In this document: piece after piece, positions 1 to 9,520 of the stretch
How the letters are laid out: each line of letters starts with the position of its first letter
How positions within the stretch are numbered: the stretch's first letter is position 1
Notes under the pieces: model-generated
Seen by the model: only the letters and a program-made list of their open reading frames with translations
The model's database searches: none
What the model was told of the DNA's origin: nothing
NCBI RefSeq assembly: GCF_022828245.2
Contig: NZ_CP157587.1
Location: 1-64,000, forward strand
DNA length: 64,000 bases
DNA from: Nanosynbacter sp900555675
GTDB lineage: Bacteria; Patescibacteriota; Saccharimonadia; Saccharimonadales; Saccharimonadaceae
Direction: 5' to 3'
Translations under genes and position numbers: made by a program

Positions 1-1356
1 GTGGATAGTCATGCGGTTTGGCAGGGTGTTTTAGGTGAGATTGAAGTAACTGTATCGTCTTCGTCGTTTACTGCGTGGTTCAAAAATACCAAATTGGAAA
101 TAATCTCCGACAAAGAAGTTCTTATAATTGCGCCGAATATTTTTGCTAGAACTCAACTTGAAAAGCGATTTCATCCGCAAATATTAGAAGCCCTGGCTCA
201 CAATGGCATTAACGCCCCGTCTATTTCCTATAACGTCGAATCTAGCAATAAAAAACCGCGCGTTAATCGTGAAGTTGATAAAAGTGGACAAAAAGAACCA
301 GCGAAGCCACTGATTTTACCGTCGAGGAAATCTCATTCTAGTAATCTTAATCCCAGGTACACCTTTGACAACTTCATCGTTGGCTCAAGTAACGATTTGG
401 CCTATGCTGCTTGCCAAGCGGTCGCCGCACATCCAGGAGAAAAATATAATCCGCTCTATCTTTACGGCGGTTCTGGGCTTGGTAAAACTCACTTAATGCA
501 AGCTGTTGGTAACGAGATAGTTAAAAAACAACCTTCGGCGCGCGTGCTTTACATCACTACGGAAACGTTTGTTAATGAGTTCCTGGATTCCATTCGTTTC
601 AAGAAAAAAGGTTTTTCTGATAAATATCGCAATGTAGATGTATTGATTGTCGATGATATGCAATTTATCGCTGGGAAAGAAAAAACTCAGGACGAATTTT
701 TCCATACATTTAACGATCTTCATCAGAACAATAAGCAAATTATTATTAGCTCAGACAAACCTCCAAAAAGCATTCCTACTCTAACCGATCGTTTGCGTAG
801 TCGATTTGAATGGGGTATGGCGATTGATATTCAGATGCCCGATTATGAAACTCGTTGCGCTATTGTTAAAGCGAAAGCTGAACTCAGCAACACTGAACTA
901 GATTCCGATGTTGTAGAATATCTGGCAACTAACTTTAAGACAAACATTCGCGAACTGGAAGGCGCTTTGAATCGACTGCTTGCTTATGCGGAAATGCAGA
1001 ATTTCACTCCTGATTTAGCGGCGGCTGAAGGAATTTTGGGAGATATTAAACGTAATAGACCACAGCACATAACTGCCAAACAAATAATTGATAAGACGGC
1101 GCGCTATTATAATATTGACGTAAAAGATATGTGCTCATCCAGGCGAGATAAATTTATCGCGATGCCAAGGCAAATTGCGATGTTTCTTCTACGTAGTGAG
1201 CTGAAAATGAGTTTTCCGAAAATTGCCCAAGAACTTGGACGAAAGGACCACACAACCGCTATGCATTCAATTGAAAAAATCACTAAAGAAAGTCTTACCA
1301 ACGCCAGTATTCGCGAACAAATTAACGATATTAAGGATAAATTATATGTTCATTAA
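1..1356 (+). CDS. dnaA: Chromosomal replication initiator DnaA
   Basis: DnaA binds DnaA boxes at the origin and opens the duplex for helicase loading. The 451-residue protein shows the AAA+ Walker A motif GGSGLGKT near residue 156, Walker B LIVDDMQF near 215, and the C-terminal DNA-binding signature GRKDHTTAMHSI near 413. Length matches the family. The start is GTG at the first base of the window, so the promoter and ribosome site are not visible and a longer N-terminus cannot be excluded, although the N-terminal domain I pattern begins normally. It is followed by a DnaA-box cluster and dnaN, the classical bacterial order. Confidence 0.97.
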   Translation: MDSHAVWQGVLGEIEVTVSSSSFTAWFKNTKLEIISDKEVLIIAPNIFARTQLEKRFHPQILEALAHNGINAPSISYNVESSNKKPRVNREVDKSGQKEPAKPLILPSRKSHSSNLNPRYTFDNFIVGSSNDLAYAACQAVAAHPGEKYNPLYLYGGSGLGKTHLMQAVGNEIVKKQPSARVLYITTETFVNEFLDSIRFKKKGFSDKYRNVDVLIVDDMQFIAGKEKTQDEFFHTFNDLHQNNKQIIISSDKPPKSIPTLTDRLRSRFEWGMAIDIQMPDYETRCAIVKAKAELSNTELDSDVVEYLATNFKTNIRELEGALNRLLAYAEMQNFTPDLAAAEGILGDIKRNRPQHITAKQIIDKTARYYNIDVKDMCSSRRDKFIAMPRQIAMFLLRSELKMSFPKIAQELGRKDHTTAMHSIEKITKESLTNASIREQINDIKDKLYVH

Positions 1357-1601
1357 TTGTGGAAAAGCTGTGCAGATGTTGTGTTTTCGCGGTGACTTAC
1401 CGACACACAGATCTGTGGAAAGAAAACGACAAATCAGCAGACGGTGGAATAATACACAAATATCCACTATAAAGTCCACAAATAACACACAGAGTTTTCC
1501 ACCTATTTCATCGCCATTTCACCCCTGTTTGAACACATTTTTTACCCAGTTTCCACAACACCTATTACTATTAAGACTAATTAAAAATTAAGGAAAGTAT
1601 A
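1357..1601. other. Probable replication origin (oriC) with DnaA boxes
   Basis: This non-coding gap between dnaA and dnaN holds several near matches to the DnaA box TTATCCACA. Reverse-orientation copies are TGTGGAAAA at 1358-1366 and TGTGGAAAG at 1414-1422. Forward copies are around 1460-1468 (ATATCCACT), 1475-1480 (GTCCACA type), 1495-1503 (TTTTCCACC) and 1549-1557 (GTTTCCACA). The 3' half is AT-rich, as expected of an unwinding element. The position and box density make this the likely origin, but function is inferred. The dnaN ribosome site lies at its right end. Confidence 0.8.
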
Positions 1602-2699
1602 ATGAAAGTATCAGTCACCCAAGAAAAACTCGCAAAAGCACTTAATCTAATTAAAGATATCGCATCAAGTCGTAATGAACTGCCAATATTGAATAATATT
1701 TTACTTCGCACTGATGGAGGAAGATTATTGATTGCTGGAACGAATTTGGAAATTGCTTCCACTCAATACATTGGCGCGAAAATTGAAGATCATGGATCTA
1801 TTACAATCCCTGCCCGATTGGTGTCAGAATTCATTACAAACTTACCAAGCGGCCCAGTGGAACTTGAAACCAAAAACGAGCATTTGCATATAACTTCAGG
1901 AAAATTCTCATCAGTTATCAATGGCGTGGTGGCTGATGAATATCCTGAGCTGCCTACAATTGACGAAAAAACCGCTATGCAATATGAAATTGACGTTGAG
2001 GATCTTAAGAAAGCCATAGTCCAAACGAAGTTGGCTGTCAGCTCTGACGTCACGCGAGCAGTTCTTACGGGAGTTTATTGGCACAATTACGAAGGGTCGT
2101 TATACTTGGCTGCTACTGATGGCTACAGGCTGGCAGAAAAGCGTCTAATAAAGTCAGACAATGAAGTGTCGGCTATTATTCCCGCTTCCACTCTGGCGGA
2201 AGTTAGTAAGAGTGTCGGCGATGAGAAGAAAATTACGGTTCTTTTTGATGATTCTCAAGTTTGTTTTAAGACGGGAGATATGGAAATTGTTAGCCGATTG
2301 ATTGACGGAAAATTCCCCGATTATCGTCAATTGATTCCAGCGACTGCTGAAACTGAGATTGTTATTAAGAAGTCTGATTTTAGTCGAGTTACGAAAATTG
2401 CGGCGTTATTCGCGCGTGAATCTGGCGGTGGAATTACAATTACTGCATCAGAGGAAAATTCCCTGCTTTCTATTCATTCGATTGCGTCTGAGCTTGGTGA
2501 GAACACTTCAGAGGCAACAGCTAAAATATCCGCAGATGGTCAAGTAACTCTTAATTCACGCTACCTAACGGAAGTTTTGAATATTATTGACGCGGATGAA
2601 ATTGTATTTTCGTTCAATGGCAAATTGTCGCCGTGTGTAATTCGAGAGCAGATAAAAAATCCTGATTATACGCACATTATTATGCCGCTTAAGAGCTAA
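1602..2699 (+). CDS. dnaN: DNA polymerase III beta sliding clamp
   Basis: The protein forms the ring that tethers the replicative polymerase to DNA. It is 365 residues, the normal length for a three-domain bacterial clamp, and shows family features such as ELPILNNILLRT near residue 26, DGYRLAEK near residue 175 and the C-terminal ending IMPLKS. The ATG at 1602 has an AAGGAAAG ribosome site 5-10 bases upstream. Its stop overlaps by four bases the stop of the convergent minus-strand gene at 2696. Together with dnaA it forms the standard replication-start pair. Confidence 0.97.
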   Translation: MKVSVTQEKLAKALNLIKDIASSRNELPILNNILLRTDGGRLLIAGTNLEIASTQYIGAKIEDHGSITIPARLVSEFITNLPSGPVELETKNEHLHITSGKFSSVINGVVADEYPELPTIDEKTAMQYEIDVEDLKKAIVQTKLAVSSDVTRAVLTGVYWHNYEGSLYLAATDGYRLAEKRLIKSDNEVSAIIPASTLAEVSKSVGDEKKITVLFDDSQVCFKTGDMEIVSRLIDGKFPDYRQLIPATAETEIVIKKSDFSRVTKIAALFARESGGGITITASEENSLLSIHSIASELGENTSEATAKISADGQVTLNSRYLTEVLNIIDADEIVFSFNGKLSPCVIREQIKNPDYTHIIMPLKS

Positions 2700-3421
2700 A
2701 TATCTCTATAGATGTAGCACCAGCCAGGATTTGAGCCTCTACATTGAACTGCAACTCCTGTAGATTTCTCTTTCTCTGTTGGCCAGATGTGATTATTGAC
2801 TTTGACATCATAGTCTTCTTGATTTATTCCCTTTTCTTTTAGCTTGGCAAACGCCTCGTCAATTTGAGAGCGGTTAAAATAGTCCGTTACTGTTATACAT
2901 ATTCCTATAGTCTTATCTCCTTCAGATCGATATCTGTCACATGGAAATATATAGAAATCTCTGCCGTGGATAGGTAAAGATTTGATAGCAGGATTTTTAT
3001 TTTCCAATTGACGAGTAGCTTCTTTACCTTTTTTACCAGCTATACCCTCCTTGATATCGGTGTACTTGTCTTTTGCATATTCTTTTTTAGCTTCATCTGT
3101 AATAGGTTCTAAGGCGAATATGATGTTTTTCTTCTCATTTTTGCTAATATTTATTTCTGTAGTATAACTTTCAAATCCGTTAGCTGAGAAAGTAAATTTA
3201 TAGTTACCGTGCTTTACTTTAATATCTTTCCTGGATGAAATTTGCTGGTTTTTTACGTCGCCATAAGACATCGTCAAGTTGTCGGGTATGGAATATACAT
3301 ATATCGTGGCATCGAATTGCAGTAGATAAACTGCGTAGATTATAAGTGAAATGGATAACCCTACGAATGAAATAATAGCAATCTTAACTTTGCGATCTAA
3401 TTGCATAAAAGTATTGAACAT
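2696..3421 (-). CDS. Membrane-anchored PEGA-domain-like protein
   Basis: Function unknown. The 241-residue protein has one N-terminal transmembrane helix (about residues 12-34), then a short beta-rich segment (about 38-100) with the feel of a PEGA domain: a value substituted into a framework with GNYKFTFSANGFESY, as in surface proteins that bind peptidoglycan or carbohydrate. The C-terminal half (150-241) is not recognised; it has cysteines at FPCDR, GICITV, VQCRG and GWCYI that could pair outside the cell. It is the last gene of the minus-strand secretion and murein-hydrolase series, starting three bases after the stop of the transglycosylase gene, so probably co-transcribed with it. Confidence 0.6.
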   Translation of the reverse strand: MFNTFMQLDRKVKIAIISFVGLSISLIIYAVYLLQFDATIYVYSIPDNLTMSYGDVKNQQISSRKDIKVKHGNYKFTFSANGFESYTTEINISKNEKKNIIFALEPITDEAKKEYAKDKYTDIKEGIAGKKGKEATRQLENKNPAIKSLPIHGRDFYIFPCDRYRSEGDKTIGICITVTDYFNRSQIDEAFAKLKEKGINQEDYDVKVNNHIWPTEKEKSTGVAVQCRGSNPGWCYIYRDI

Positions 3422-3423
3422 AA

Positions 3424-4638
3424 TTATTTATTTAACCTCGCTACTACGTTAGTTGAATATCCCAATTGAGTCTGTACGCGACCAATATTTGCGTATCTAG
3501 GAGGATGATCTCCAAGAGATGCCTCTACTGCGACATTACCGTCACCCTGATCTCCGATATATATCATTGTGTGCCCGTAAGATCCCGAACCGCTGTAGAC
3601 TAATATATCGCCAGGCTGAAGATCACTAGGAGATTTAGTATTTATGATAGTATATTTTGATGAATTCATTACATAATCTCTTTGGATGCTGGTGCCTGCT
3701 GGCGGGTAGTCTGGGTCAGCTCCACTGGCACGCATAACAGTAGATACATACTTTCCACAGTCATTCATATCTCCACCGGCTTCAGGGTTGTATTTAGCAC
3801 GAGCATCTATATATGCCTGTGAGGGTGTGCCGGGGTTGTCTTTATTTATCATTCCTTTTGCCGTTTCTACTATACTTCCGGCATGAACGCCGCCACTATT
3901 TGCGCAATTTGACACATTAGCTGAGCTATTTTCGCTACCACCTTCTCCTGAAGGTGCCGGATCTTTGTAGTTTGGGTGACCTGATTTTGTAAAGTCGCTG
4001 TTAAATAGTTCGTAGATATTTTTAAGATAGTTTTGAGTTTCCGTTGGAGCATCAGTTAAAGGACTAGAATCTGATGTGTGATTTTGAATATTGCCGCCAC
4101 CCCAGTTGTAAGCACCTGCTGCATATAGAATTGTCATAGGTTCCCGCTTCCATGGACTACCAATGTCGCCTAATGGAGTATTTTTATCAGTACTCAGAGA
4201 CTTAACTAGGTGTGCGGCAGAAAAAACAGCATCATAAGGGTTCATAATATCAGCCTTACCATCCCCGTCTCCGTCTTCGGCGTGACCACTCCACGTTCCC
4301 GGCATAAATTGCATAGGACCACTAGCGCCAACCGGTGAAGATGCCCATTGAGAGTTTAGTGGTTTCCAAGTGTTTCCCTGTTCTGTTAAGTATAATGCTG
4401 CTAGAAAGTTAGGATTAACGCCGTGCTTTTCTGCTGCTGCGGAAAAAATTTTCCCCCAGTCCGACGGGATGTTTTTAGATAATTCAGCCGACACAGATCC
4501 TGCTGCTTCGGTACATGCGGAACTTTTTGAACTGTATAATCGTATATTTTGAGCAGGATAATCAGCCTCCGTTAGAGCTGAGGCGTTTTGCGATAGTAAT
4601 AATATTGCGATCATAGAAAATATAATAGACTTTTTCAT
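3424..4638 (-). CDS. Secreted lytic transglycosylase with C-terminal CHAP/NlpC-like amidase domain
   Basis: A likely two-domain cell-wall hydrolase. A signal peptide covers residues 1-21 (MKKSIIFSM... ending NASA). Residues about 40-190 resemble a lysozyme-like transglycosylase, with LYLTEQGNTW carrying the candidate catalytic Glu, GPMQFMPGTW, and the NPYDAVFSAAHL and YAAGAYNWGG motifs. Residues about 260-400 look like a CHAP or NlpC/P60 domain: Cys in MNDCGKYVS, His in GSYGHTMIYIG. An upstream in-frame start at 4674 exists, but ATG 4638 has AAGGAAGG ahead of it and begins just after the VanY gene ends. It follows the VanY-type peptidase in the same direction; both could cut own or host murein for the secretion apparatus. 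Confidence 0.85.
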   Translation of the reverse strand: MKKSIIFSMIAILLLSQNASALTEADYPAQNIRLYSSKSSACTEAAGSVSAELSKNIPSDWGKIFSAAAEKHGVNPNFLAALYLTEQGNTWKPLNSQWASSPVGASGPMQFMPGTWSGHAEDGDGDGKADIMNPYDAVFSAAHLVKSLSTDKNTPLGDIGSPWKREPMTILYAAGAYNWGGGNIQNHTSDSSPLTDAPTETQNYLKNIYELFNSDFTKSGHPNYKDPAPSGEGGSENSSANVSNCANSGGVHAGSIVETAKGMINKDNPGTPSQAYIDARAKYNPEAGGDMNDCGKYVSTVMRASGADPDYPPAGTSIQRDYVMNSSKYTIINTKSPSDLQPGDILVYSGSGSYGHTMIYIGDQGDGNVAVEASLGDHPPRYANIGRVQTQLGYSTNVVARLNK

Positions 4639-4643
4639 TTTAA

Positions 4644-7643
4644 TTAAACCTTCCTTGCATACTCCCAGTGCCACGGCTCAGGCTTGCTGCCGCCAGGCTT
4701 TGCCCAAGGCGGATTAACGTAGCCGTATTTATGCGCGTTCGCCTCGAGCCATTTGTATACGGGAGAATCAAAACCTCCAACATTAATGTCCGCAGCAAGA
4801 CCCCAACCGTGGTTTGATATACATGGGGGGGCTGGAGCCGCTCTTGATCCTAGTTCTTTACTATATCTAATTTGTGTTGCGCAATCTCGATATGCCTCAT
4901 TAATGGTTAAGTTAGATCCGTTATCAGCCTTATATGCTTTATTCATCTCTTCCATAGCCGACGCGGCCTGTTTATTCATTTTACTTTCAGGAGAAAATGA
5001 TAGGGTTTGTAAATCTGATTCTGAAATTTCGCCATTGCTATGACCACCCCATCCTGTCTGCTGTGCCTCTTCTAATTCGGGCTCTCCGACAGCTTCACCG
5101 GTTGAAGATGAAGACTTTGAACTATTACTACTGCCACTAGGATCTTTAATGTAATATTTACTATCAGTATCGCCCGCACGCTCCGCTAATATACCAGCTA
5201 CTACCTCCTCTAAAGCACAAGGATCGGAGGTTTTGTAAACAGGAACGACATACCCTGTGCTTCTATCTCTCTCTAAGCTCTTCTTTCGAGTTTCATCGTA
5301 TGTCTTACAGGTTTCTGCGGTGTATTTATTTGGATCGGCGTTCAATACTTCAGGATCTGTATATCCATACCAAGGTATTCCCATAGATTTCATGACGGCT
5401 AATCTATTAGTAGCCGCTGAAGCTCGACTGTTCGGCATTAATGGCGACAATAATAAGGCTGGTGTTTTCGCTAAGAAATTAATGGCAGATTTTTTACCGA
5501 TTGGCATTATAGCAAGCATTTGATTTGCTACTGAATTTCTTAAGTTTGGATCAAATATCTTTGCTAGCATCGGCTGCTGATCAAACTCTTCTTTATCTTC
5601 TTGCTCTGTTTTTGTTGCTATCATCGCCAATTCATTATCGCTCAATAATTTACCACCGATACCAGACCCAGACTCTGTTTTGCCGTTTTCTAGACTATCC
5701 GCCGTTGAGACCATCTGTGCGCCAACCAAACCTTCGTAATTATTATTACCTGGAGCGTCAATGCCGACGTTTGGAATATTAAATATGTAGCTAATTGCCC
5801 ATTGCACTAAGGTGCCCATTATGTCCTGCGAAAAGTCTAATACCTGCTTAATTCCAGGTAATTGAGTTACAAAGTTTACGATAGGTTCTGTTATTTGGGA
5901 TGCTATATCCTGAGCTACGTCAATTACAGCTCCTATAGAATTATTCCAAAAGTTAGCTACTGCGGCTAATACTTGCCATGCTGGATTTTTGGTAAATGCT
6001 GTATAATCCTGGACAACTTTCTTTTCAGGACAAACAAGTTCGCCTGGATCTAATGTAACAACCTTCTCTTTGCCGTCAACAGTACATTTAGTTCGTATTC
6101 CGCCAGATGCAGATACACTGTTGCCAGATAGGATCGGGAGTATAGATGATGTGATTCCACCAGCCTGAATTTCACTGTACAGCGGTGATGATTCTGCTCC
6201 GTCAAATAAGCTTGTCGCAAGCTCTAAATATCGAATATCTTGTAAGTCTCCAGTTTTCATCATATCATTTACCACAACTGGACTAATGCCCTCATCGTAA
6301 GCGAAAGAGGCGTAGGTTTGGGCGACTTGAGCTCGCCCTATGACTTCAAGAGTACCCGAGTCTAGGGCACCTATGAAGCCAGCAGCCATATCAATCGCGC
6401 CTACGATAGCCGAAGCAGTTGTGAATTTTTTCATTAGCTCTTTGTTTATTATTTTTGCAATAAGACCGTCGCCATTAGCTAGATTATCGGTAAATTTACT
6501 AAAAGTATTTTTGTTGGATTTAGCGGCTTCGTAATCCAATTTTGCTTTAGGATCGTTGGGTTTTTCCTTAAGGGCATTCTCTTTTTTTTCTACATCTCCA
6601 TCTAGTTTGGTTTTAAGCTTATCGAGCGTTTCTGCACAACCTAAGGCATCTCTACCATTAATACACGATAAGACGGCGGCAAGTTTTGGTGATATTTTTG
6701 CGATGGCACGAGAAGCGAATTCAGACTTAATCTTCGCCTTAAAATCTTTCCATGCTCTAACGTGTTTTTCGGGTATAATATTAAACGATTTTACGCCATA
6801 TTTATTATATAGAATACGTTTGGATATAAAGCGCATTAAATAATTACGACCGTGCACTCGTTTTATATCATTCTTAATTCTTTTCCTTATTTCCTTATGG
6901 CCAACCTCTTTTTCTATGCCTTTCATTACACTGTCAAGGTCTTTGTTAACGCTTTTGATGGTGAAATGAGAAGCCTTTCCTCCTAATCCTGAGCGTCCAT
7001 GGGAATTTATGACTACTTTTACATTGACGCCTTCTTTTTCAAATTTAGCATCAAGCATTTTTTCAAACCAAGCAGAATATTTTGTTGAAGTGAGCGAGCA
7101 TATTATACCTCCGCCCTTACAGAAAACCAGGTGTTCATCTCCTGGGTAGGCTTCTTTCATAACTCTCATAGCCAACCAGCGCGTGGTTATGTACTGTAAG
7201 CGCTCTTCAACTGAATAATGAGCAACGCTTCCGATTTGCTGATCTATATTGTCCAATAGAGAGTTCAATTTTAGTGGTAGAAGAGCTGAAAAAGCAGCCG
7301 CTACGGAAAGTAAAATACCGACTATAGCTATTATGCCTCTACTTTTTTTCGCAAGCTTTAGAGTAGATTTTAAATTGTTTCGTTTTTTGTCATTGGACGG
7401 CTGATAAAAACCGTTGCTTGGAACAGAAGATTCTTGGTCATTAACGGCAGCGCTGGCGGAATCGTTTTGATTAGGATTCAAGTCCGAATCTTTATTATCA
7501 AACTGAGATTCAAGGTCGTTTATGGCATCTTTTTCGCGATCACTTAACTCTGACCCGCTATCATAACCAGCCGACTCAGCCTGCTCAGCAGGATTTAATC
7601 TGCTGTCAGTTTCGGAATCCGTCGTGTAATCAACTCGTGCCAT
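4644..7643 (-). CDS. Large membrane protein with C-terminal VanY-type D,D-peptidase (M15) domain
   Basis: The 999-residue protein has an acidic, Ser/Asn/Asp-rich N-terminus (1-85), a transmembrane helix near 100-125 and a long predicted extracellular middle with a hydrophobic stretch around 560-640 that recalls T4SS-associated proteins. The last about 130 residues are a LAS/VanY peptidase: the SxHxxGxAxD zinc motif appears as SNHGWGLAAD and the second metal motif as EPWHWEY, both complete, so the domain should be active on peptidoglycan stem peptides. A low-complexity Ser-rich linker (about 850-880) precedes it. It lies directly downstream of the VirB4 gene in one operon, which suggests a cell-wall-penetrating part of the T4SS-like machine. 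Confidence 0.8.
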   Translation of the reverse strand: MARVDYTTDSETDSRLNPAEQAESAGYDSGSELSDREKDAINDLESQFDNKDSDLNPNQNDSASAAVNDQESSVPSNGFYQPSNDKKRNNLKSTLKLAKKSRGIIAIVGILLSVAAAFSALLPLKLNSLLDNIDQQIGSVAHYSVEERLQYITTRWLAMRVMKEAYPGDEHLVFCKGGGIICSLTSTKYSAWFEKMLDAKFEKEGVNVKVVINSHGRSGLGGKASHFTIKSVNKDLDSVMKGIEKEVGHKEIRKRIKNDIKRVHGRNYLMRFISKRILYNKYGVKSFNIIPEKHVRAWKDFKAKIKSEFASRAIAKISPKLAAVLSCINGRDALGCAETLDKLKTKLDGDVEKKENALKEKPNDPKAKLDYEAAKSNKNTFSKFTDNLANGDGLIAKIINKELMKKFTTASAIVGAIDMAAGFIGALDSGTLEVIGRAQVAQTYASFAYDEGISPVVVNDMMKTGDLQDIRYLELATSLFDGAESSPLYSEIQAGGITSSILPILSGNSVSASGGIRTKCTVDGKEKVVTLDPGELVCPEKKVVQDYTAFTKNPAWQVLAAVANFWNNSIGAVIDVAQDIASQITEPIVNFVTQLPGIKQVLDFSQDIMGTLVQWAISYIFNIPNVGIDAPGNNNYEGLVGAQMVSTADSLENGKTESGSGIGGKLLSDNELAMIATKTEQEDKEEFDQQPMLAKIFDPNLRNSVANQMLAIMPIGKKSAINFLAKTPALLLSPLMPNSRASAATNRLAVMKSMGIPWYGYTDPEVLNADPNKYTAETCKTYDETRKKSLERDRSTGYVVPVYKTSDPCALEEVVAGILAERAGDTDSKYYIKDPSGSSNSSKSSSSTGEAVGEPELEEAQQTGWGGHSNGEISESDLQTLSFSPESKMNKQAASAMEEMNKAYKADNGSNLTINEAYRDCATQIRYSKELGSRAAPAPPCISNHGWGLAADINVGGFDSPVYKWLEANAHKYGYVNPPWAKPGGSKPEPWHWEYARKV

Positions 7644-7660
7644 ATTTTCTCGCTATTTTT

Positions 7661-9520
7661 CTACACCGCTCCGTAGCCGCCGATTGGTGAATCTGACGGT
7701 TTTATTTGTTGCGATACGGGATTTGTATTGATCAAATTATATTCGGTATCACTAGCCTGAATCTGGATGTGAACGTGATTTTGTCCAGCAAAGAATAATC
7801 CTTGTCCAACTGGGAAATTGGCTAGTCGCTTCTGCTCTTCATCTGTCAATTTAAACACTTGCGCCAAAACGTCAACGGCGCTAGCAGACTGTTTCAAAAG
7901 TAGCTGCATTGAGGAGTTGGAAACGATTGCTCGCCCCATTTTACTTCCAACGAAGTCTTCCACGTCCTGCGTGATCGTCGTTAATCCTAATTGATATTTG
8001 CGGGCGCGCTTGGCTAATGAGAATAAGAAATTGGCGGAATCATCATATTTCATTAATTGCCAAGCCTCGTCAACAATCAACATACGTTTCCTCTGGTCGG
8101 TACGCGTAATGTTCCAGATGTGATTCAGAACAATATACATCGCCGTCGGTCGCAGTTCATCTTCCAAGTCGCGAATGTTAAAGACGACCATATTATTATT
8201 AATATCAATATTACTCTGTTGCGAGAATATTCCAGCAAAAGTTCCAGAGGTAAATTTGCGAAGTCGCTGAGCCAGACTTGGACCAGTTCCGCCCATGTGA
8301 AGCAAAGTGTCGTATAGGTCAGAAATTGTCGGTGGCGTAGAATTGTGTGTCAGTGGATCCGAAGTAATACCGACGCGTGCGTAGGTGTCGATTAACGCTT
8401 GATCAATATCAGCTTCTTCCGCTGGTGATAATCCTGCTACTACTTGCCCGCCGGCCCCTACTCCTGCGCCGCCCAGCATTTGCCTGAGTAGTCCGTGTAG
8501 AGTAACTAAGTTAGCTCGCAGTGCGTCATCTGCCTCATCAGTATCAATAACACGTGGCAAATCAAACGGATTGATCCTCGTGTCGCTACTTAAACTCAAT
8601 CGAATATAGCTGCCACCAACTGCGTCGCATAGTTTTTGGTACTCGTTTTCTGGGTCGATAATCACAATATCAGCCCCGACCATCATACTTCTTAAAGCTT
8701 CCAATTTAACGGTAAATGATTTACCGGCACCAGACTTAGCGAACACTACCATATTGGCGTTTTCCAGAGAGAATCTGTCAAAAATCACCAAACCATTATT
8801 ATGCATATTAATTCCGTAAAGCACACCTTTATTGTCCGTCAAATCGGCTGAAGTGAATGGGAAGCTGGTTGAAATTGCGCCAGTATTCATGTTGCGGCGA
8901 ATCTGTAGTTCATCGGTCAATTGTGGAATAGAGCTATTCAATCCCTGTTCCTGCTGGCTGGAAGCCACTTTTGAGAACACCAATTGCTGACCAAAAATAG
9001 TTTCAATTTTATGTTGGATGAAGTTTAGTTCGTCCAAGCTGTCGGCGTAAAGCGTGATATATAAGCCATAGCGGAAGAACTTTTCGGCGCCAATCTGCAA
9101 TTGATCGCGCAATTCTTCAGCGTCTTGCAAAGCCGCTTCCAAGCCTGGGTCGCGCACCTTTCCCTTTTCCATGTTTATATTCATGGTTGCTTCCAGCTGA
9201 GTAACTTTTTTGCGCAGGTTATTTAGGACAATTTGCGTATCGACTGGATAAATAAACATACTAATATCCAGCACTTCATCGATGTTAATGATTGAGCTAA
9301 GCCAGCCAGTGTAGATTTGGCGAGGATAGCCATAAACATACATTGTGCGGCCATATTTTGAGCCAAGTCTGAAATGGTCAGAATGAAGCTCAATACTACT
9401 TGGCGCGATAAAATCACGCAGAGTTCGAACACCAGTTAAGAAGGCCTGTTCAACTTCGGCTTGCTCTCGTGCTCGTTGTTGAGCAGCAATATCAACGGCA
9501 TCTAATTTCTTCTTTGCCAT
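7661..9520 (-). CDS. VirB4/TraC-type T4SS ATPase
   Basis: The 619-residue ATPase powers assembly or transport by a type IV secretion system and acts at the inner face of the membrane. The N-terminal half matches the CagE/TrbE/VirB region; the P-loop FAKSGAGKS lies near residue 260, with IIDPENEY just after it and Walker B LIVDEAWQLM near 480, followed by the TITQDVEDF sensor-like segment. The start is supported by AGGAGG ahead of ATG 9520. It overlaps the end of the upstream TraC-like gene by a base, indicating coupled translation. No VirD4 coupling protein or VirB11 is visible in this window. Confidence 0.93.
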   Translation of the reverse strand: MAKKKLDAVDIAAQQRAREQAEVEQAFLTGVRTLRDFIAPSSIELHSDHFRLGSKYGRTMYVYGYPRQIYTGWLSSIINIDEVLDISMFIYPVDTQIVLNNLRKKVTQLEATMNINMEKGKVRDPGLEAALQDAEELRDQLQIGAEKFFRYGLYITLYADSLDELNFIQHKIETIFGQQLVFSKVASSQQEQGLNSSIPQLTDELQIRRNMNTGAISTSFPFTSADLTDNKGVLYGINMHNNGLVIFDRFSLENANMVVFAKSGAGKSFTVKLEALRSMMVGADIVIIDPENEYQKLCDAVGGSYIRLSLSSDTRINPFDLPRVIDTDEADDALRANLVTLHGLLRQMLGGAGVGAGGQVVAGLSPAEEADIDQALIDTYARVGITSDPLTHNSTPPTISDLYDTLLHMGGTGPSLAQRLRKFTSGTFAGIFSQQSNIDINNNMVVFNIRDLEDELRPTAMYIVLNHIWNITRTDQRKRMLIVDEAWQLMKYDDSANFLFSLAKRARKYQLGLTTITQDVEDFVGSKMGRAIVSNSSMQLLLKQSASAVDVLAQVFKLTDEEQKRLANFPVGQGLFFAGQNHVHIQIQASDTEYNLINTNPVSQQIKPSDSPIGGYGAV